DNA of 64,000 nucleotides from Acidobacteriaceae bacterium (GTDB taxonomy: Bacteria > Acidobacteriota > Terriglobia > Terriglobales > Acidobacteriaceae), in contig PLCO01000009.1 in NCBI GenBank assembly GCA_003134815.1, forward strand, positions 3,010 to 67,009. The letters run 5' to 3'. The notes under the pieces were generated by a model that saw only the letters and a program-made list of their open reading frames with translations, searched no databases and was not told the DNA's origin. The translations under genes and the position numbers were made by a program. Position 1 is the stretch's first letter. Each line of letters starts with the position of its first letter. Shown here piece after piece: positions 45,174 through 54,034 of the stretch.

Positions 45174-46058
45174 GTGAGCCCCGAGAACGAGCTTCGACCG
45201 GCGAACGACACACGAGCCAAGCTGGACGATTTCTTTAGCGCCTTCTCTGGCGCGGTCACACCTTCTCTGCTGATCGACTACGACGGCACGCTGGCGCCCT
45301 TCCGCGTCGATCGCTTCCAGGCGCTTCCCTGGGCCGGCGTGCGCGATCTGCTGAATCAAATTCAAAGCCAGGGCCGGACCCGCATCGTCGTCGTCACCGG
45401 CCGCCCCGGCTCGGAAATCCTCCCCCTGCTCGGCGTCGAACCCGCGCCTGAAGTCTGGGGCCTGCACGGGGCCGAGCGACTCTATGCCGACGGCCGTCGC
45501 GAGTTCGAAGAGCTCTCTCCGGAGGTCCGCGGCAAGCTCGACGCGCTCGCCGCGCAGTTACAGCGCGAATCAGAGTCAACTGGCGGCTTGATTGAAATCA
45601 AGCCTAACGCCGTCGTCATGCATTGGCGAGGCGTATCTCCTGCACGCGCGAAGATTATTGAGAGACACACTCGCGCCCTCTTTGAGCCGCTCGCCCAAAC
45701 TAACGGCCTCGGTCTGCTTGAATTTGAAGCCGGCCTCGAACTGCGCGCAGGTCGCGACAAAGGCGGAGCGGTCACCACCATCCTCGATGAAGCCGCTGGC
45801 GCTAGCCCGCAAACTGGCCCGAATCAAAACACAAATCCGGCCGCGTTTCTCGGTGATGACCTGACTGACGAAGTCGCCTTCCGCGCCATCAAGAATCACG
45901 GGGGCCTCGGCGTCCTCGTCCGCCGTCAATTCCGCCCCACAGCTGCTGATATCTGGTTGTGCCCGCCCGAAGATTTGCGCGACTTCCTGAATAGGTGGTT
46001 TCACGCCTGCGCGCATTTACAATCGAATCTGTATGATCCGCTTCTCTACAGCCGGTGA
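45174..46058 (+). CDS. otsB: Trehalose-6-phosphate phosphatase
   Basis: 294 residues, HAD fold. Motif I is IDYDGTLAPF (Asp nucleophile, about 34-43), motif II VVVTGRPGSE, motif III with Lys in AGRDKGGAV and motif IV FLGDDLTDEVAF. Removes phosphate from trehalose 6-phosphate made by the preceding OtsA. GTG start at 45174, 15 bases after otsA. Its last 26 bases overlap the start of aroC, so the next gene is coupled. Confidence 0.95.
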   Translation: MSPENELRPANDTRAKLDDFFSAFSGAVTPSLLIDYDGTLAPFRVDRFQALPWAGVRDLLNQIQSQGRTRIVVVTGRPGSEILPLLGVEPAPEVWGLHGAERLYADGRREFEELSPEVRGKLDALAAQLQRESESTGGLIEIKPNAVVMHWRGVSPARAKIIERHTRALFEPLAQTNGLGLLEFEAGLELRAGRDKGGAVTTILDEAAGASPQTGPNQNTNPAAFLGDDLTDEVAFRAIKNHGGLGVLVRRQFRPTAADIWLCPPEDLRDFLNRWFHACAHLQSNLYDPLLYSR

Positions 46059-47214
46059 ATCCCACGGTGAGGCTCTTATCGCGCTGGTCTCCGGAATTCC
46101 AGCCGGCGTTCCCGTCGACCTCGAATTCATAAATCACGAGCTTTGGCGGCGCCAGCAGGGCTACGGCCGCGGCGGACGCATGAAGATCGAGACCGACCAG
46201 GCCCACATTCTCTCCGGCGTGCGCCACGGCAAGACCATCGGCTCGCCCATCGCAATTCAGCTCATCAATCGCGACTGGAAGAACTGGCAGGAGAAGCTGC
46301 CTGTCGAGATCGGCGATCCTGCCAAGCATCGCGCGGTGACTTCTCCGCGGCCCGGCCATGCTGACCTCGCGGGCGCGCTCAAATTCAACTTCCCCGATGC
46401 GCGCTACGTGCTCGAACGCGCCTCTGCGCGCGAGTCCGCCGCCCGCGTTGCTGCCGGCGCCTTCGCCAAACTGCTCCTGCGCTGCCTTGGAATTGAAGTC
46501 GCAAGCCACGTCGTTCGCGTTGGCCAGATCGAGATTGACGCCGACCCATCGTGGGACGAAATTGCCGCTCTTGCCGCCAAAGAAGAAGTCGTCCTCGCCT
46601 GCGCCGATGCCGCCGCCGAAGCCCGCATGAAAGAGGAAGTCGACGCCGCGTCCAAGGCCGGCGACACCGTCAACGGCATCTTTGAAGTTGTCGCACACGC
46701 CGTTCCCGCCGGCCTCGGCTCCTACGCCAACTGGGATGAGCGCCTCGACGGCCAGCTTGCATGGGCTGTGATGAGCCTGCAAGCCGTCAAGGCCGTTGAA
46801 ATTGGCCGCGGAGTCGCCGCCGCCGCAACATTCGGCTCGCGCGTCCACGATCCCATTCACTACGCCAGCGAAATTCCGCCCGGAAAGCCCACGCGCTTTA
46901 CCCGGCCGCACAACAACGCAGGCGGCATCGAGGGCGGCGTCTCGAATGGCGAGGACATTGTCGTTCGCGGCTACTTGAAGCCCATCTCTACTCTCCGCCA
47001 GCCCCTCGAATCGGTGCGTTTTGACACGCGCGAGCCTACCAGCGCAAGCTACGAGCGCAGCGACATCTGCGTCGTCCCTGCCGCTGGTGTGGCTGCTGAA
47101 GCCATGGTCGCGCTGGTTCTCGCCAACCTGGCCCGCGAGAAATTCGGCGGCGACTCGCTTCTGGAGTTGAAGCGAAACTTCGACGGATACATCGAACAGA
47201 TACGGAGCTTTTAG
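46033..47214 (+). CDS. aroC: Chorismate synthase
   Basis: FMN-dependent last step of the common aromatic pathway. 393 residues, normal length. Signatures are FSTAGESHGEALIALVSG (about 4-21), the RQQGYGRGGRM block, RPGHADLAGALKF and the C-terminal RSDICVVPAAGVAAEAMVA. It overlaps otsB by 26 bases, an unusual pairing between trehalose and shikimate genes, probably only a transcriptional convenience. Confidence 0.97.
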   Translation: MIRFSTAGESHGEALIALVSGIPAGVPVDLEFINHELWRRQQGYGRGGRMKIETDQAHILSGVRHGKTIGSPIAIQLINRDWKNWQEKLPVEIGDPAKHRAVTSPRPGHADLAGALKFNFPDARYVLERASARESAARVAAGAFAKLLLRCLGIEVASHVVRVGQIEIDADPSWDEIAALAAKEEVVLACADAAAEARMKEEVDAASKAGDTVNGIFEVVAHAVPAGLGSYANWDERLDGQLAWAVMSLQAVKAVEIGRGVAAAATFGSRVHDPIHYASEIPPGKPTRFTRPHNNAGGIEGGVSNGEDIVVRGYLKPISTLRQPLESVRFDTREPTSASYERSDICVVPAAGVAAEAMVALVLANLAREKFGGDSLLELKRNFDGYIEQIRSF

Positions 47215-47222
47215 CTACGGCA

Positions 47223-47732
47223 ATGATCCTGACAATCGTCAAATATCCTGAGCCGATTTTGGAGCAGCCCAGCGAGCCCGTCACCGAATTCAACGCCGAG
47301 TTGCGCAAACTCGTGGCCGACATGTTCGAAACCACCTACGCCTCGCAAGGCATCGGCCTGGCCGCGCCGCAGGTCGGCGTATCAAAACGCATCACGGTCG
47401 TTGACCTCAGCATGGGCAAGGATCCCAAACAGAAGCTCGTGCTCATCAATCCTGAGATCACTTTCAGCGAGGGCAAGCAATACGAAGAGGAGGGCTGCCT
47501 CAGTTTTCCTGACATTCGCGAGAAAGTTGTCCGCGCCGCCAAAATTCGCATTCGCGCTCAGGACGAGAGCGGCAAGTGGTTTGAAATGGACGGCGAAGAA
47601 CTTCTCGCGCGCGCCTTCCAGCATGAAATCGATCACCTCGACGGCATCGTCTTCATCTACCGCATGAGCGCCCTCAAGCGCAGCCTCAATCTGCGCAAGA
47701 TTCGCAAGATGCAGAATGATGGTAAGTGGTAA
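47223..47732 (+). CDS. def: Peptide deformylase
   Basis: Removes the N-formyl group from nascent proteins with Fe2+/Zn2+. 169 residues. The three motifs are GIGLAAPQVG (about 41-50), EEGCLSFP (about 88-95) and FQHEIDHLDG (about 130-139) with the HEXXH site. ATG 47223, eight bases after aroC. It precedes fmt, the usual partner that formylates initiator tRNA. Confidence 0.97.
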   Translation: MILTIVKYPEPILEQPSEPVTEFNAELRKLVADMFETTYASQGIGLAAPQVGVSKRITVVDLSMGKDPKQKLVLINPEITFSEGKQYEEEGCLSFPDIREKVVRAAKIRIRAQDESGKWFEMDGEELLARAFQHEIDHLDGIVFIYRMSALKRSLNLRKIRKMQNDGKW

Positions 47733-47739
47733 CCCTGCC

Positions 47740-48711
47740 ATGACCGACGATGCGAACGGCCTCAAGCTCGTTTTTTGCGGCACTCCGGAGTTCGCCGTTC
47801 CCACGCTTGAGGCTCTGCTCGCGGCCCGTCATCAAATTGCACTCGTCGTTTCGCAACCTGACCGTCCAACGGGGCGCGACCAGCAACTCACCGCTCCCGC
47901 GGTCAAGCAGGCCGCGCTTGCCGCTGCGCTTCCGGTCACGCAGCCCGAGAAAATTCGCAGCAACGTCGACTTTCGCGCGCAGCTCGAGTCCATCACGCCC
48001 GACGCCATCGTCGTTGTCGCCTACGGCCGCATCATTCCGCCGTGGATGCTCGCCCTGCCTCGCCTCGGATGCATCAATCTCCACGCTTCACTCTTGCCAA
48101 AACATCGCGGCGCTGCGCCTATCCAATGGGCGATTGCCCTGGGTGACGCCTATACCGGCAATACCACGATGCTTCTGGAAGAGGGCCTCGACACCGGGCC
48201 GATTCTTCTTCAACAAACCTTGGAGATCGGAGCGCATCAAACTTCCGTCGATCTTTTTCCTTTGCTGGCGCACGCCGGCGCCCCGCTGGTCGTTGAGACC
48301 CTCGCCGGTTTGGCCAACGGCATGATTCATCCGCAAACGCAGAATCACGAGACCGCAACCTTCGCTCCGCTGCTCGACCGCGAAGACGGCCGCATCGACT
48401 TTACCGCGCGCACTGCTCACGAAATCTACAATCGCTGGCGCGGCTTCCAGCCCTGGCCGGGCGCATTCACCGCCCTCAACGGGAAAAAGCTCATCGTCCA
48501 TCGCATGGCCGTCACACGCGGCAGCTACGCCGAGGGACTTGGGTTTGCCGAGCCTGGCTGGATTGTCGTCGAAAGCCATCGCCTTTTAGCCGCATGCGCC
48601 GAAAATACCTGGCTCGAATTCCTCGAAGTTCAGCTCGAAGGCAAGAAACGAATGACCACCGACGAGTTTCTTCGCGGCAATCCGTTGCCCGCAGATGCGC
48701 GTCTCGGTTGA
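47740..48711 (+). CDS. fmt: Methionyl-tRNA formyltransferase
   Basis: Formylates Met-tRNA(fMet) using 10-formyl-THF. 323 residues from ATG 47740; ATG 47716 inside def is an alternative. Signatures are LVFCGTPEFAVPTLEAL (about 10-26), the SLLPKHRGAAPIQWAI hexapeptide/GSS-like block and the C-terminal OB-fold (RWRGFQPWPGAF). Seven bases after def; its stop overlaps the possible TTG start of rsmB. Confidence 0.96.
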   Translation: MTDDANGLKLVFCGTPEFAVPTLEALLAARHQIALVVSQPDRPTGRDQQLTAPAVKQAALAAALPVTQPEKIRSNVDFRAQLESITPDAIVVVAYGRIIPPWMLALPRLGCINLHASLLPKHRGAAPIQWAIALGDAYTGNTTMLLEEGLDTGPILLQQTLEIGAHQTSVDLFPLLAHAGAPLVVETLAGLANGMIHPQTQNHETATFAPLLDREDGRIDFTARTAHEIYNRWRGFQPWPGAFTALNGKKLIVHRMAVTRGSYAEGLGFAEPGWIVVESHRLLAACAENTWLEFLEVQLEGKKRMTTDEFLRGNPLPADARLG

Positions 48712-48716
48712 GCGCC

Positions 48717-50114
48717 GTGGCTGCCGTCTCTCCAGCGCGCAAAGCTGCATTCGAGGCTTTGCTGGCCGTTGAGCGCGGCAATGCTCATGCCGACGATCTT
48801 CTGCGTTCAAAAGTAGTCGACGCGCTCTCGCCCGCCGACCGTCATCTGGCCACGACTCTGACGCTCGGTGTGCTCCGCTGGCAGATTCGCCTCGACGAGC
48901 AACTCAAACTCCTGATCGAAAAGCCGGCAGCCAAACTCGATCCGGAAGTCGCAATCGCCCTTCGAATGGGCGCCTTCCAGCTCCAGTTTCTCGATCGCGT
49001 TCCCGCCCACGCCGCCATCGATGAGAGCGTCGAGCTTACGAAGAAATCCGGCCACCGCTTCGCCTCCGGGCTGGTCAACGCAGTGTTGCGCAAACTCGCC
49101 GGGGCCGGTCCGGTCGCTAACCTTCCGGAAAACTCAGCCGCCGATCTTGCGTTGGCTCAGGCTCACCCCGCATGGCTCGTCGAGCGCTGGTCGCACTTCT
49201 ACGGCCTGGAAGCTGCACAGGCCATCTGCCGCCACGGCCAGGCCCAGCCTCCGCGACTCATCCGCATCCCTAATGCCGCTGACGAAGTCGCATCTGTCGA
49301 AGCCGAACTGATTGAAGCCGGAGTTCGCCTGGAACCCGGAGCCATCCTCACCGCCGCGCGCGCAGTCGTCTCCGGTGACGTCACGGCCACCACGGCCTAT
49401 CGAGAGGGGCGTGTGCGCGTGCAAGATGAAGGTTCGCAGTTGATCGCCGAGTTGGCCGCATGTTCCGATGAAAATTCCGGCGGCAAAATCGAAACCATTT
49501 TGGACCTCTGCGCCGCTCCCGGCGGAAAAACCCTCATCCTCGCCGAGCGCAATTCGCAAGCTCACATTCTGGCTTGCGAGTCGAGTCAGAGGCGGTTAGC
49601 CGAATTGACGACGCGTCTTGCTGCGCATTCGGCCCGCATCGAATGCCGCCTCGCTGACGCGACTGCGCTCAACGAAGACTCGGCATTCGATCTCGTCCTG
49701 GCCGACGTGCCTTGCAGCGGCACCGGGACACTGGGCCGCAATCCGGAAATCCGCCATCGCTTGCGCCTCGATGACCTCGCGCGTCATGCCCAACGTCAGC
49801 GCGAGCTTCTTCATGCCGCATTGCGCGCCGTCCGTCCCGGCGGCCGCGTCGTCTACTCCACCTGTTCGCTTGAACCCGAAGAAAATGAGCAGGTCGTTGC
49901 TGCCGTCCTGGCCGCCGTCCTGGCCGAAAATCAAAATGCGCGACAAGTCTCTCTCGAACCGAGAATCGCTGCGCTGGCAAACACCGGAATCGTCACCGCT
50001 TCCGCCGCCGCGCAGCTTCTCGACTGCCTCACACCCGACGGCGCACTCCGCCTTCTGCCCGGCGCTTTACCTACTGATGGATTCTTTGTCGCGTTGATTA
50101 AGAAGAATGCCTAG
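48717..50114 (+). CDS. rsmB: 16S rRNA m5C967 methyltransferase
   Basis: SAM-dependent RNA (cytosine-5) methyltransferase of the NOL1/NOP2/Sun family. Start set at GTG 48717; TTG 48708, overlapping the fmt stop, is equally possible. About 465 residues: an N-terminal NusB-like domain (about 1-140), then the methyltransferase with LCAAPGGKTLILAE, the catalytic Cys in DVPCSGTGTLGRNPEI and the second Cys in VVYSTCSLEPEEN. It closes the def-fmt-rsmB run. Confidence 0.94.
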   Translation: MAAVSPARKAAFEALLAVERGNAHADDLLRSKVVDALSPADRHLATTLTLGVLRWQIRLDEQLKLLIEKPAAKLDPEVAIALRMGAFQLQFLDRVPAHAAIDESVELTKKSGHRFASGLVNAVLRKLAGAGPVANLPENSAADLALAQAHPAWLVERWSHFYGLEAAQAICRHGQAQPPRLIRIPNAADEVASVEAELIEAGVRLEPGAILTAARAVVSGDVTATTAYREGRVRVQDEGSQLIAELAACSDENSGGKIETILDLCAAPGGKTLILAERNSQAHILACESSQRRLAELTTRLAAHSARIECRLADATALNEDSAFDLVLADVPCSGTGTLGRNPEIRHRLRLDDLARHAQRQRELLHAALRAVRPGGRVVYSTCSLEPEENEQVVAAVLAAVLAENQNARQVSLEPRIAALANTGIVTASAAAQLLDCLTPDGALRLLPGALPTDGFFVALIKKNA

Positions 50115-50141
50115 AATGCGGCAGCAAAATCCATTTCAGCT

Positions 50142-50645
50142 CTACGCCTGCTCCGGCCCCAACCCAAGCGCCGCGAAGTCCCTCCCCAGCATCGCGCAAA
50201 GAGCCTCCACGACCAGGTTGTGATCGTCGCGTTGCGACAGCCCGGAAACCGTCACGCTGCCCACCACGCCCGCGCCCTCGACGTTCAGCGGAAACGATCC
50301 GCCGTCAGCCGCGTATTCCGTGAGCAGCAGCCCCTGGCGTTCAAAGAGCGTTGTCCCTTTCATCTTCTGCGTCATTCCCACGCCGTACGAGCTGCGATGA
50401 AAGCGCGCCACCACGTTGCTCTTGCGGCGCACCCATTCCGGATTGTCCGGCGTGGTCCCGTCCAGCGCGGCGTAAAACAACGGCTGCCCGAAACGCCGCA
50501 CGTCGACCACCAGCTTCAGCCCGCGCTCCAGCGCTAATGTCCGAATCTTCGATCCGAGTTCCCACGCCACCTGTGCATCGAGGCGCGACAATCGCAGCTC
50601 GCACTCCTGCAATGCGATTTGTTCCAGATCCTCGCCCAGTCCCAT
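50142..50645 (-). CDS. UPF0303 / heme-degrading-domain (HbpS-GlcG-like) protein
   Basis: 167 residues. The fold matches the HbpS/GlcG/UPF0303 group: VDVRRFGQPLFYAALDGTTP (quoted in part), NPEWVRRKSNVVARFHRSSYGVG and TEYAADGGSFPLNVEGAGVVG. Related proteins bind heme or sense redox, but this subfamily has no established reaction. It is convergent with rsmB (27 bases between stops) and lies 22 bases after the PASTA gene on its own strand. Confidence 0.85.
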   Translation of the reverse strand: MGLGEDLEQIALQECELRLSRLDAQVAWELGSKIRTLALERGLKLVVDVRRFGQPLFYAALDGTTPDNPEWVRRKSNVVARFHRSSYGVGMTQKMKGTTLFERQGLLLTEYAADGGSFPLNVEGAGVVGSVTVSGLSQRDDHNLVVEALCAMLGRDFAALGLGPEQA

Positions 50646-50667
50646 CGTGTTTGCCTCCTGTCCTCGC

Positions 50668-51438
50668 CTATCTCACCACCGTCAGTTTCACTAAGGTGCT
50701 CTGGTCTACGCGCGAGCCCGCGCTCGGTGATTGCGTCAGCACCTCGCCGGGCCGCACCGGCAGCTTCGCCGGCGCATCGCCGCTGCCCGCCGGCTCCGCG
50801 GGCACATTCACAAAACTCGGCGGCGCTGTCTTGATCCCAACCTTGTTCAGCGCCGCTTCCGCGCTCGCGAACTGCCAACCGGTCAGGTCCGGCATCACAT
50901 ATCCGTCCGGCGTTTCATCGTCCGGCGCTGCCACCAGCAGGCTCACGCTCGGCTGCTCAATGCCCTGCGCGTGCGGGGGCGGGTCCTGCGCAAGCACGGT
51001 TCCCTCCGCGGCAGCCCGATACGGCAGCCGCGCAGTCTCTCCCACCTCCAGGCCGGCGCGCCGCAACTCCAGCTCCGCCACGCGTTCGTTCGCGCCTACC
51101 GTGTCCGGCACATCCACTCTCTGCGCGCCCAGGCTCTCGGCCACACGCACGCGCCACTCGCGCCGCACCACCGTTCCCGCAGCCGGCGATTGCGACAGAA
51201 TGTGTCCCGCGGCCACATCGCTTGAGTAGTATCGATTGTCCACATCCAGGTCCAGCCCCAGGCCGGCAGCCACACTGCGCGCATCGGCCGTCGTCATCCC
51301 TTTCAGCGCTGGCACCTGAACCTCGGCACCATGGATCGCCACCTGCATCGTGAGAATCGCCGACAGCAAGCCGACTGCCACCAGCAGCATCAGCAGCCAC
51401 GCAATACGGAAAATTCTGGCGATCGGACCGGTGTTCAT
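50668..51438 (-). CDS. Membrane-anchored PASTA-domain protein
   Basis: 256 residues with one N-terminal helix (WLLMLLVAVGLLSAILTM, about 14-31) and three extracytoplasmic PASTA repeats. PASTA-type openings VQVPALKGMTTADA, VDVPDTVGANERVAE and YVMPDLTGWQFASAE, each ending in TVxVVR- or VSLLVA-like strands, are visible. PASTA domains bind muropeptides or beta-lactams in kinases and PBPs; here there is no kinase or transpeptidase domain, so it may be a stand-alone peptidoglycan sensor. Confidence 0.9.
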   Translation of the reverse strand: MNTGPIARIFRIAWLLMLLVAVGLLSAILTMQVAIHGAEVQVPALKGMTTADARSVAAGLGLDLDVDNRYYSSDVAAGHILSQSPAAGTVVRREWRVRVAESLGAQRVDVPDTVGANERVAELELRRAGLEVGETARLPYRAAAEGTVLAQDPPPHAQGIEQPSVSLLVAAPDDETPDGYVMPDLTGWQFASAEAALNKVGIKTAPPSFVNVPAEPAGSGDAPAKLPVRPGEVLTQSPSAGSRVDQSTLVKLTVVR

Positions 51439-51539
51439 GAATTCTACTCACGCTTGAAGATCGTTGCTTGCGGTCAAAACTCGCACTCAAAATTCGCACT
51501 CCAGGCTCGCGCTCTGGGCTCGCGCTCTATTTTCGTACT

Positions 51540-52988
51540 TTAGCGCGTATTATCCGTCACCGGCTCCGGATGAATGGTGACCCGGTGTACCTCCGGGCAC
51601 TCCAGCTTGAACCGGTCTTCAAGGGCGGTAATCGCCTCGTGAACGCGATTCATCAGCAGGTCATCGGGCAGTGTGCAGTGACAGGTCACCGAGACATGCT
51701 CTCTCGTGCGGACCACCGCGACCGCGTGAACATCCACGATGTCGGGCAGACCGGCGGCTGCCGACCGCAGCGCCTGCTCGATCCTTCGGTCTTCAACGTC
51801 TTCCTCTTCGGGATGCTCGATGGTGGCCGGCTCGCTCTCGATGTGCGTCAGCACCGAATCCACCTCCGGCACGTTGCGCAGAATCTCCGCCTCCATCGCA
51901 GTCACAAAGTTGTGCGCTTCCCTCAGCACCAGGTGTTCATCGAGTTCCACATGCAGCTCAACCTGCAGCCCCCCATGATGCGTCTGGATGCTCAGCTCGT
52001 GCACTGACACGTTGTTCCGCGCCGCTACTGCGCGCACGCGATCGAAGATGCTCTCCGCCTTGGTCTCTCTCGGAACGGTGTGGATCACCACGTCCGCCGT
52101 GGGCAGCGCGTGCTGCACCGCCTCCGTCGCGGCACGCACCAGCTCGCCCGTGTGCTCAAATGTAAATCGCCGTGGCAGCGCAAGTGTCAGGTCGGCAAAG
52201 TAGCCGGCTCCCGCGCGCCGCACCCGCGCTCGCTCCACTGCCAGCACGCCGTCCACACGCTCCACTTCGCGCACCAGCTTCCTCCGCGTTTCGGCGGGAA
52301 TCTCATCCACCAGCGCGGCCACCGCTTCGTGGCCTACCCGCACCGTCATGCGCAGAATCAACAGCGATACCGCTACCGCTGCCAGCGGATCGGCATAGTG
52401 CAGCGCGCCAATCTGGAATCGCTCGCCCGCCCATGAAATACCCAGCCCCGCCAGCACCGCCGATGTTGCCCAGATGTCCGACGCAAAATGAAACGCATCG
52501 GTCGCCAGCGCCGGCGAACCCGTCCGCACCGCTACCGCACGCAGTTGCCGCGATCGCCAGATGTCCACCGCGATCGATGCCACCAGCACCAGCACCGGCC
52601 ACAGCGAGTGGTGCACTTCCACCGGGTGGTAGAAGATTCGCTTCACGGCCTCCCAGATAATCCACGCGCAGGAGAGCGCCATCAGCCCCGCCTCGCTGAA
52701 GGCGGAGAGATTCTCAATCTTGCCGTGGCCGTAGGTATGGTCTTCGTCCGCCGGCTTGTCGCTCACATGAACAGAAAAATACGTCAGCGCCGCGCCCACC
52801 AGGTCCAGCCCCGAATGTGCCGCGTCGGAGAGGACGCCCAGCGACCCTGACAGCAATCCCGCCGCAATCTTCAGCAGCGTCATCACCGCCGCGGCCGCCA
52901 TCGACGACCGCGCTACGCGCTGCTTTTCCTGGGAGAAATTCGCCAGAGTCGGCTCGGTCCCTCGCGAACTGGAGGCGGTGGTCGTCAT
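51540..52988 (-). CDS. Cation diffusion facilitator with extended C-terminal region
   Basis: 482 residues. The N-terminal 220 residues hold about six helices with the CDF metal sites SDAAHSGLDL and DAFHFASDIW (two HxxxD). Two or more cytoplasmic CDF dimerisation-like domains follow (about 225-480): IPAETRRKLVREVERVDGV then a second unit HELSIQTHHGGLQVELHVEL. Typical CDF proteins are about 300 residues and have one such domain, so this is an extended form. It exports Zn2+, Co2+, Ni2+ or Mn2+. ATG start at 52988, seven bases after ubiE/menG. Confidence 0.93.
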   Translation of the reverse strand: MTTTASSSRGTEPTLANFSQEKQRVARSSMAAAAVMTLLKIAAGLLSGSLGVLSDAAHSGLDLVGAALTYFSVHVSDKPADEDHTYGHGKIENLSAFSEAGLMALSCAWIIWEAVKRIFYHPVEVHHSLWPVLVLVASIAVDIWRSRQLRAVAVRTGSPALATDAFHFASDIWATSAVLAGLGISWAGERFQIGALHYADPLAAVAVSLLILRMTVRVGHEAVAALVDEIPAETRRKLVREVERVDGVLAVERARVRRAGAGYFADLTLALPRRFTFEHTGELVRAATEAVQHALPTADVVIHTVPRETKAESIFDRVRAVAARNNVSVHELSIQTHHGGLQVELHVELDEHLVLREAHNFVTAMEAEILRNVPEVDSVLTHIESEPATIEHPEEEDVEDRRIEQALRSAAAGLPDIVDVHAVAVVRTREHVSVTCHCTLPDDLLMNRVHEAITALEDRFKLECPEVHRVTIHPEPVTDNTR

Positions 52989-52995
52989 TGAAGTC

Positions 52996-53832
52996 TTAGA
53001 CTACCGTGGGCCGCATCGCCGTGTACAACCCCGCAATTCCAAACGTGTACGGCTGCCACGCGCACTTTTCGAATCCTGCTTGCCGCATCATCTGTACCAT
53101 CGCGTCAGGCCGCGGAAAATTCCCCACCGACGTCGGCAGATAGTTATACGCCCCATCCTTCCCGCAGATCGCGCGCCCAATCGCAGGCAGCACGCGCCGG
53201 AAGTACACGCCGTATGCCTTGCCCACAAGTCCTCCCGGCTCGCTGAACTCCAGAATTCCCAACTGCCCTGCCGGCTTCAGCGCGCGATAAAACTCCTTCA
53301 GGCCGGCCTCGTAATTCGCCAGATTCCGGAACCCGAACGCCGTCACAATCAGGTCGAGCGACTCCGCCCGCAGCGGCAGATGCAAAGCATCGGCTTCGAT
53401 CGCTACCGCGTAAGGCGCCCCGTCCGCCGCGTCCGCCGATTCGTCCCCCGACATGTGCGCGGCCCCGAGATCCGATTCGAGAACTACGCCCGGCAATCCC
53501 TTCCGCCCAAACTTCTCCGCGCCGCGTCGCAGCATCGCAGGCGCAAAATCTCCAGCCAGAATCGGCCGTGCCCCACGCGGCCGCAGTTTCAACAGTGCCA
53601 TCGTCAAATCACCGGTGCCGCAGCAAATATCCAGCACCGCCGCATCCGGCCGCGCCAGCACCGCTGCAAACCTGCGCGCAGCCTTCCGCCACCACAGCCG
53701 GTCAACATTGGCTGAGAGCACATGATTCAGCAAGTCGTACCTGGGCGCAATTGAATCGAACATCTGCCGCACGGCCATCGCCGCGCCGGCTTCGTCCGCT
53801 GCGCCCGCAGGTCTTGCTCCCGTTGCAGGCAT
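52996..53832 (-). CDS. ubiE/menG: Demethylmenaquinone / quinone C-methyltransferase
   Basis: SAM-dependent methyltransferase of the UbiE/MenG family, 278 residues. Signatures are MFDSIAPRYDLLNHVLS (about 24-40), SAM motif I LDICCGTGDLTMAL (about 67-80) and FGFRNLANYEAGLKE (about 166-180). A menaquinone role is most likely in this organism type, which is inference. Divergent from moaA over a gap with a 14-base tandem repeat; CDF follows. Confidence 0.93.
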   Translation of the reverse strand: MPATGARPAGAADEAGAAMAVRQMFDSIAPRYDLLNHVLSANVDRLWWRKAARRFAAVLARPDAAVLDICCGTGDLTMALLKLRPRGARPILAGDFAPAMLRRGAEKFGRKGLPGVVLESDLGAAHMSGDESADAADGAPYAVAIEADALHLPLRAESLDLIVTAFGFRNLANYEAGLKEFYRALKPAGQLGILEFSEPGGLVGKAYGVYFRRVLPAIGRAICGKDGAYNYLPTSVGNFPRPDAMVQMMRQAGFEKCAWQPYTFGIAGLYTAMRPTVV

Positions 53833-53872
53833 CTTCCGGTTTCCTTCCTTTACCTTCTACGAATGTGTAAAT

Positions 53873-53914
53873 CGAAATGCGCGATTCGAAATGCGCGATT
53901 CGAAATGCGCAAAT
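53873..53914. repeat. Three-copy 14-base tandem repeat
   Basis: Units CGAAATGCGCGATT at 53873 and 53887 and a variant CGAAATGCGCAAAT at 53901. It lies between the divergent ubiE/menG and moaA genes, a place where regulator sites would act on both. Confidence 0.85.
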
Positions 53915-54034
53915 CCAGGAGCCGAACTTAAGCCGCGCTCGCTCTATCATGCTATCGCTTCCTTGCACCTGTACTCGGCCGAATTCGCCCGCCCTTCAAG
54001 CTCCGGCGAAAAAGGTATACGCTTGAAGTTGCCG

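Noticed and set aside
44058-45467. A 469-residue minus-strand frame antisense to otsA/otsB
   Set aside because: No family motifs and the opposite strand is clearly otsA; shadow.
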